NCBI GenBank assembly: GCA_037176845.1
Contig: JAYKXP010000153.1
Span: 39,762-103,761, forward strand
Origin: Paramarasmius palmivorus
Taxonomy: Eukaryota > Basidiomycota > Agaricomycetes > Agaricales > Marasmiaceae
DNA: 64,000 nucleotides
Direction of reading: 5' to 3'
Both the position numbers and the translations under genes were made by a program. Under the pieces are notes generated by a model. The model did not search any database and had not been told where the DNA came from. It saw only the letters and a program-made list of their open reading frames with translations. Positions 59,909 to 64,000 of this stretch are shown here, piece by piece. How positions within the stretch are numbered: the stretch's first letter is position 1; each line of letters begins with the position of its first letter.

Positions 59909-60301
59909 TCTTTCTCGATGGGTGTGAGTCAGAAAGGGTTAATTGATCTGGATCTTGGATTGGAATAGCCGTTTTCCTCGCAACTATCAACACCCCATAG
60001 TTAGCTTTGGATTTGATGTAACACTAAGAATGTATCAATGCTCAGCGCCAAGCCCCTTAAAACTGCAAATCCTGCAAAATTGGTACTCACCGACTGTTAT
60101 TCCATCCAAACTAGCCTCAAACCACAATTTTTGAGGTATATTCAGTCCCAGGAGAGTCGTTCATCCTGTTCGACTCTAACAGCCAATTTCCAACAAATCC
60201 TGATGCGAATTTTTGGGTTGAGGATAAGAAATGCGACGAGTTCTAGGGTGAACGTTTGAAGGTTGAACATGGCATTGGTAATTGCTGAACCTTTAGGTTT
60301 G

Positions 60302-60400
60302 GCTCTTAGATGGTAACGTGTCTTTGAGTCCATATCCTAACATGTACAAACAATTACCAGGCGCCCATAAATTAGCGCTCTTAGATAGTAATGTGTCTTT
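60302..60400. repeat. Direct repeat of 24 bp, 75 bp apart
   Basis: GCTCTTAGATGGTAACGTGT (60302-60321, continuing CTTT) recurs at 60377-60400 with two changes. It lies upstream of the farnesyl diphosphate synthase gene. On the minus strand it encodes the repeated peptide KDTLLSKS / KDTLPSKS in a short open frame of doubtful status. Confidence 0.7.
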
Positions 60401-60819
60401 CATATCAACGTTCAGGAGCACGTCACCCTCATCTTGCGCTCGCACTTGTACTATTGCCTGATAATGCCTGTCACAGTTAGGACCACTTGAACGGAATAGC
60501 ATGGCCTGACACATTGCCATAAACGCCATGGTGGGTCGTCTTAATGAAGTTTCGTTATTTCGACTCTTGCCATCCTTTTACACCCCCCTTGTATCTTCTA
60601 TGATCGTACGCCTAGCTGACATTTCTCTACAATTCAAGGTCGATTTATCGCGCGTATTGTTCTCATCCTCTGTACTCTCTCCGCCATAATTCAACGGTGG
60701 TGGGGCGATGATCACTTCTGGCACAACGTCGTTCTCGTATTCAGAACGTTTTGGTCCCTCCACTGGCGCGTATGGTTCAAAATCGCGCTGAAGATCACGG
60801 ACAACAACAAGAAACGTGA

Positions 60820-60828
60820 ATGTTTTTA

Positions 60829-60900
<72 letters not shown>

Positions 60901-61364
60901 TTTTCTCCCGGGTTCATTTACCACTACAGGGTTTCGAGTGGCGACGATAGTTTAGTGAAAGTCGGGAGTACAATGGACTTGAAATGCAGGCTTGAACATT
61001 GGAAGGTGCACTATTCCGGGATCGATCTGGAAGGCTTGGGCTGGGTTGCAGTGGGCAAAGTGAGGAAAACTGGTAGGTCTCCCTTGTCTATCTTGGTCTG
61101 CGCAGTCTAACGCATCGGCCGCAGAGGATATACTTCATATCGTGCATGAGCATTCTCGATGTATTCGCTCCTGCCTCAATCACAAATGTATGTTTTTTTT
61201 TGTTTTCTCCCGAATCTTGTGCTCTGACGATGTTTTACTTCGAAGGTCGTCGAAAGCACCGTGAGCTCTTTCTCATGGGGGCCTCTTCGGAAGACGCGAT
61301 AAATGTACTCGCCACTTTCATTTATAACGTCTTGAATTTTTGCTACCGATGGGCCGAAGAGTAA
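60820..61364 (+). CDS. T5orf172 / MUG113-type GIY-YIG-superfamily protein with N-terminal polyproline run
   Basis: Three exons, 60820-61072, 61125-61187 and 61246-61364, join in frame over introns of 52 and 58 nt. The domain begins PGFIYHYRVSSGDDSLVKVG, then STMDLKCRLEHWKVHYSG. After splicing it has DILHIVHEHSRCIRSCLNHK joined to CRRKHRELFLMGASSEDAIN. This is the T5orf172 layout: the GIY-YIG-like core followed by a Cys-containing stretch and the (H/K)-x-E-x-F segment. The family is common in mushrooms and phages, and its fungal function is unknown. In the window the frame runs back through a 71-nt poly-C tract as polyproline to an ATG at 60820. This start is doubtful because homopolymer length sets the frame and the tract may be mis-sized; a normal start exon may lie upstream or be lost. 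With 144 aa the domain itself is complete. Confidence 0.65.
60830..60900. repeat. Homopolymer C tract, 71 nt
   Basis: An uninterrupted run of C lies directly in front of the T5orf172 domain. Its true length is uncertain in any sequencing technology. It reads as proline on the plus strand. Confidence 0.95.
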
Positions 61365-61737
61365 ATAATAAATTGTTGTATTCTTGCTCGTATGTACTAT
61401 TGACTGAATTGTATCTACTTCTTGGGATCCCAAACCTAAAGGTTCAGCTCCCGCCTCGGCAGAGGCCTTTCCCCCCGTCATACTAATAGCAGTATGCGCA
61501 GTGACTACGACCAGCGCTTGCGACCTCAACGGGCGCTTCTCCCTGTTTCCAGAAATTTCGGGAAACCCCTCCGTCTTTCCTGCTTTCTCCAAAACGACCT
61601 TCCCAACCGGGAGATCCGTCAAGAATCTTCTGGACTTACGCGCCTTGATATATCAAATCTGCTAGCCGATGTAGTCTTCTGGCCAAGCAGAACAAACCAC
61701 AAAACTTTCTACTCAACTCAACGCTCTCCTCAAAAGC

Positions 61738-62360
61738 ATGTCTTCACTCTACTCTACGAACATCTTTACAACTTCGATCGCTTCTTTCGACGAAGTTTTC
61801 TCTCGTACCGGAAGACCTTCTCCAGCTGATGGCGGAGAGGCATCCCAGAAGAGGAGTAATAATGCCGTTGCACAGGCGTTCAAACCGAGGTAAGGTTGAA
61901 GCTGCGTTCTGCTTACTATGACACGGAAAACTGATACGCACTCCAGAATGGACCTTTATGAAGACGCCAAGAACAATGTTGTAACAGCAACCTTTGAGCT
62001 ACCTGGGCTCAAACCAAGAAGCCACGGGGTTTATTCCCCCAAAAAAAAAATCGACGTTGCACAACGGCCGTCTAACCATTACCGGAGAATCCAAGATCTC
62101 TGAAGAGCACGAAATCAGAAGGGTTAGCTGTTCGACGACATGGAGCTTTGGGAAGTTTTCGCGGACTCTGAGGCTCCCTCAAGAACGTCAAGGTGAGAAA
62201 TCAAACATGTCAAATTGACATTGATACTGGACTCGTCTCCGTTAAAGGATGGGAAGTGTCAATGCATCTCTGGAGGACGGTATCTTGACTGTAACGTTCC
62301 CCAAGGCAGCCAATGGAAGAATGCTCCAAGAGAATTACAATTTCTTGAAACTTGTATCCG
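61738..62360 (+). pseudogene. Small heat-shock protein (Hsp20 / alpha-crystallin), decayed
   Basis: Exon 1 (61738-61889, starting MSSLYSTNIFTTSIASFDEV) splices in phase over a 57-nt intron to MDLYEDAKNNVVTATFELPG and LKP, the start of the alpha-crystallin domain. Beyond that the expected sequence is split over frames. HNGRLTITGESKISEEHE follows in another frame after an A-rich tract (about 62040-62050), FGKFSRTLRLPQ needs a further shift (about 62120-62150), and ASLEDGILTVTFPKAA follows yet another (about 62250). The usual C-terminal I-x-I/V tail is replaced by unrelated residues. Hsp20 proteins form oligomers that hold unfolding proteins. At least three indels make this copy a pseudogene, unless the A-run shift is a sequencing error. 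Confidence 0.75.
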
Positions 62361-64000
62361 AAGGAGATTTGGCTATGGAACTTTCTAGCCGGACTGGCGA
62401 GGAACATTGTAAATCACACCATTGTAGAGTTAACATATCTGTATCATTCTACTGCGGACATCTTACATAAAGCTGTATCATTTGCTTTCATGACATTCAT
62501 TCACCCAACCTTATCGCTTCCTGAATTCTCATCGGAGTTCGGGGCCGTATGGACACGAGTGCCATTTAGCGTGAATTATGCGTGATTAAAGCGTTGTAGA
62601 GCTCGTTCTTCAGGACTCTGAAGCTTTGAACTAGTGATACGAGGTGGAAATCTCCTCACTACGCACACCTTCCTAGCCTCCACGCACAATGAAGGCACGT
62701 GGTTGGGCGATGGAGCTTGCTTGCCTCCCCGGATGAGATCGCGAAACCATACATATCGTGGACATTTCCATATTTAGCCAAAATAGGTGAAAGGCGTTGT
62801 AGCCAATTTTGCGAGATCGTGCTTGCCCAGGTGAACCTTGTCATTCACCTAATGTCGCATGGTACATGATTACCTTTTCCCCAGGTTTACACAGCTTGTT
62901 GCTTTCCATTTCTCGACCATAACGTATAAAGGCAAGGGCACACTGATAGCAAGTTCTGCCACGATTTTGCCCCCCCCCCCCCCCCCCCCCACCCCCCCCC
63001 CCCCCCCACCCCCCACCCCCCCCCCCCCCCCCCTTCAGCAGGTTGATCACCTGATGAAGTTTTTGGATTCGTTTCCCTTGTTTCAAAGGCCCAAGGAAGG
63101 TCCCCGTTTTAACCCCGCACGGTTACTTGTCAATGAGGATCGAAGCTGTGGATTCAGATAGAAGATGTGGTCTTTTGCAGTAACCAGGTTATAACGTCCT
63201 GGGTTATACGCATCCTGACGTTTTTACTTGTGAACTTGTTGGAGCAATTCACAAGCATTTCGTTTATTCGTAAGTGATTTACTCTCCGTTGCATTGGTTA
63301 GAAGCCAAACTTTTTTACATGTAGCTACTTTTTCTCGTGGTGGTCATCCAGTTCTTCTCCGCAATCAGGTGTGATCTCACAGGGCGTTGGTCAATTCCCT
63401 TACTTGATAGCATGCTTGGGTTTAGGGCGGGGGAGGAAGTCGTACGAGGACTGGACTGGAATTACGGCACAGTTTGGACAAAGCGTGTCAATCAGAGCCT
63501 TGTGGAGTCTTATGGGGCTGGGTTCCTGGTTCTAATACGTATACCGCAGAGCCCAAAAAAGTGTAATCTGCTTGTTTCTACGGTTTCTTGCCCACTTTGC
63601 CAATGGATCGAGTAGCTACGGAAAAGCGATGCTCCGCGGGTGTTGATTACCAGAGCTCAGGTTTAATGCAGAGAAAAAGGTCATCTCCGGCGGCGCGCTC
63701 CAAAAACATCAATTGGAGATCTGAAAGTCCCGACACGCCGCATGGGCACAGATTGCTTGGGAGAACTCGTTGTCTCGGCGACTTGTCAAGGTCAACGAAA
63801 ACGGGCAATACCAAGCGATTGCTCATCTGCGCAACGTTCGTCGAGGAGATCGTGGCTTATATTGGACGGAAGAGCCTAGATGGCGAAACTATACCTCAAA
63901 TCCCGCACACGCCGTTTCCCTCTAATCATCTTCGTACACCGGAGTGGAATGTCGCCAGTCCCCAGAATGCTTTCGGGTGAAATGCGACAAAGCAGACCGA
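62361..64000. other. 3' end of window: second poly-C tract and unconnected frames
   Basis: A short patch near 63200-63270 (GYTHPDVFTCELVGAIHKHF, followed by a GTAAGTG) resembles part of a T5orf172 domain. Plus-strand frames at 63337-63615 and 63588-63980 have no domain I can name; the second may be part of a gene continuing beyond the window. On the minus strand nothing is supported. Confidence 0.35.
62970..63033. repeat. C-rich homopolymer tract, 64 nt with three A interruptions
   Basis: Runs of C are broken by A at 62991, 63008 and 63015. This is the second such tract within 2.2 kb; both lie in front of sequence with T5orf172-like character. Confidence 0.95.

Noticed and set aside
60820..60900. 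Genuine polyproline protein start
   Set aside because: The frame through a 71-nt C run depends on exact homopolymer length; I kept the domain but not the claim that polyproline is translated.
61176..61622. Minus-strand frame of 148 aa between the T5orf172 and Hsp20 genes
   Set aside because: It overlaps exon 3 of the T5orf172 gene antisense and contains no domain or splice partner.
62841..63086. Glycine-rich minus-strand protein across the second C tract
   Set aside because: The glycine run is only the reverse reading of poly-C and the flanks show no domain.
1..64000. CRISPR arrays, prokaryotic operons, prophage
   Set aside because: No spaced direct repeats of the right kind, and the gene structure with short introns is that of a fungus.
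1..64000. tRNA and rRNA genes
   Set aside because: I saw no convincing paired A and B boxes or rRNA stretches by eye; a covariance-model scan would be needed to exclude tRNAs.

Overview
This is nuclear DNA of a filamentous basidiomycete, most likely an Agaricomycete. Almost every convincing gene is cut by 46-70 nt GT-AG introns that can be joined in frame by eye. Several families are typical of mushrooms: a FunK1-type fungal kinase, a MYND finger, an F-box protein, a T5orf172/MUG113-type GIY-YIG protein, an nucleotidyltransferase-like lineage family, Crypton-like tyrosine recombinases and a lone chromodomain. Nothing in the window looks prokaryotic, viral or organellar. I reconstructed exon joins by hand, so they are models rather than transcripts.

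Layout. 1-4.8 kb (minus): 3' part of a large multi-exon gene I cannot name, running off the left edge. 4.8-6.0 kb (minus): frameshifted, 5'-truncated copy of the nucleotidyltransferase-like family. 6.0-6.7 kb (plus): MYND gene. 10.5-12.4 kb (plus): intact member of the same family. 15.6-18.0 kb (minus): divergent transportin-like gene without its 5' end, abutting a hypothetical gene at 18.1-19.6 kb. 22.6-23.4 kb (minus): compact DOT1-type methyltransferase. 24.6-25.3 kb (minus): tyrosine-recombinase-like gene whose catalytic residues look replaced. 26.8-27.6 kb: viroplasmin-like gene. 31.7-32.9 kb: membrane protein. 33.1-34.6 kb: F-box gene. 35.6-37.0 kb: Crypton-like recombinase with its catalytic residues. 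39.1-39.9 kb: chromodomain protein. 40.7-42.2 kb: GEN1/XPG-type nuclease. 44.8-48.0 kb: complete transportin (Kap104 type). 50.6-52.8 kb: FunK1 kinase. 55.1-58.2 kb: three tandem genes of a microexon family I do not recognise. 58.3-59.9 kb: farnesyl diphosphate synthase interrupted by a MITE. 60.8-62.4 kb: T5orf172 gene fused to a 71-nt poly-C run, then a decayed small heat-shock protein gene.

The two strongest unusual observations are as follows. First, a 295-bp element with perfect 28-bp terminal inverted repeats and a TA duplication sits inside coding exon 1 of the farnesyl diphosphate synthase gene, normally essential. Removing it restores the conserved reading frame exactly. Second, three head-to-tail genes (182, 234 and 51 aa) are built from tiny phase-1 exons, two of them starting with a 10-nt first coding exon, and the family is unknown to me. 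Large stretches (roughly 6.7-10.4, 12.4-15.6, 42.3-44.8 and 48.0-50.6 kb) hold no gene I can support.
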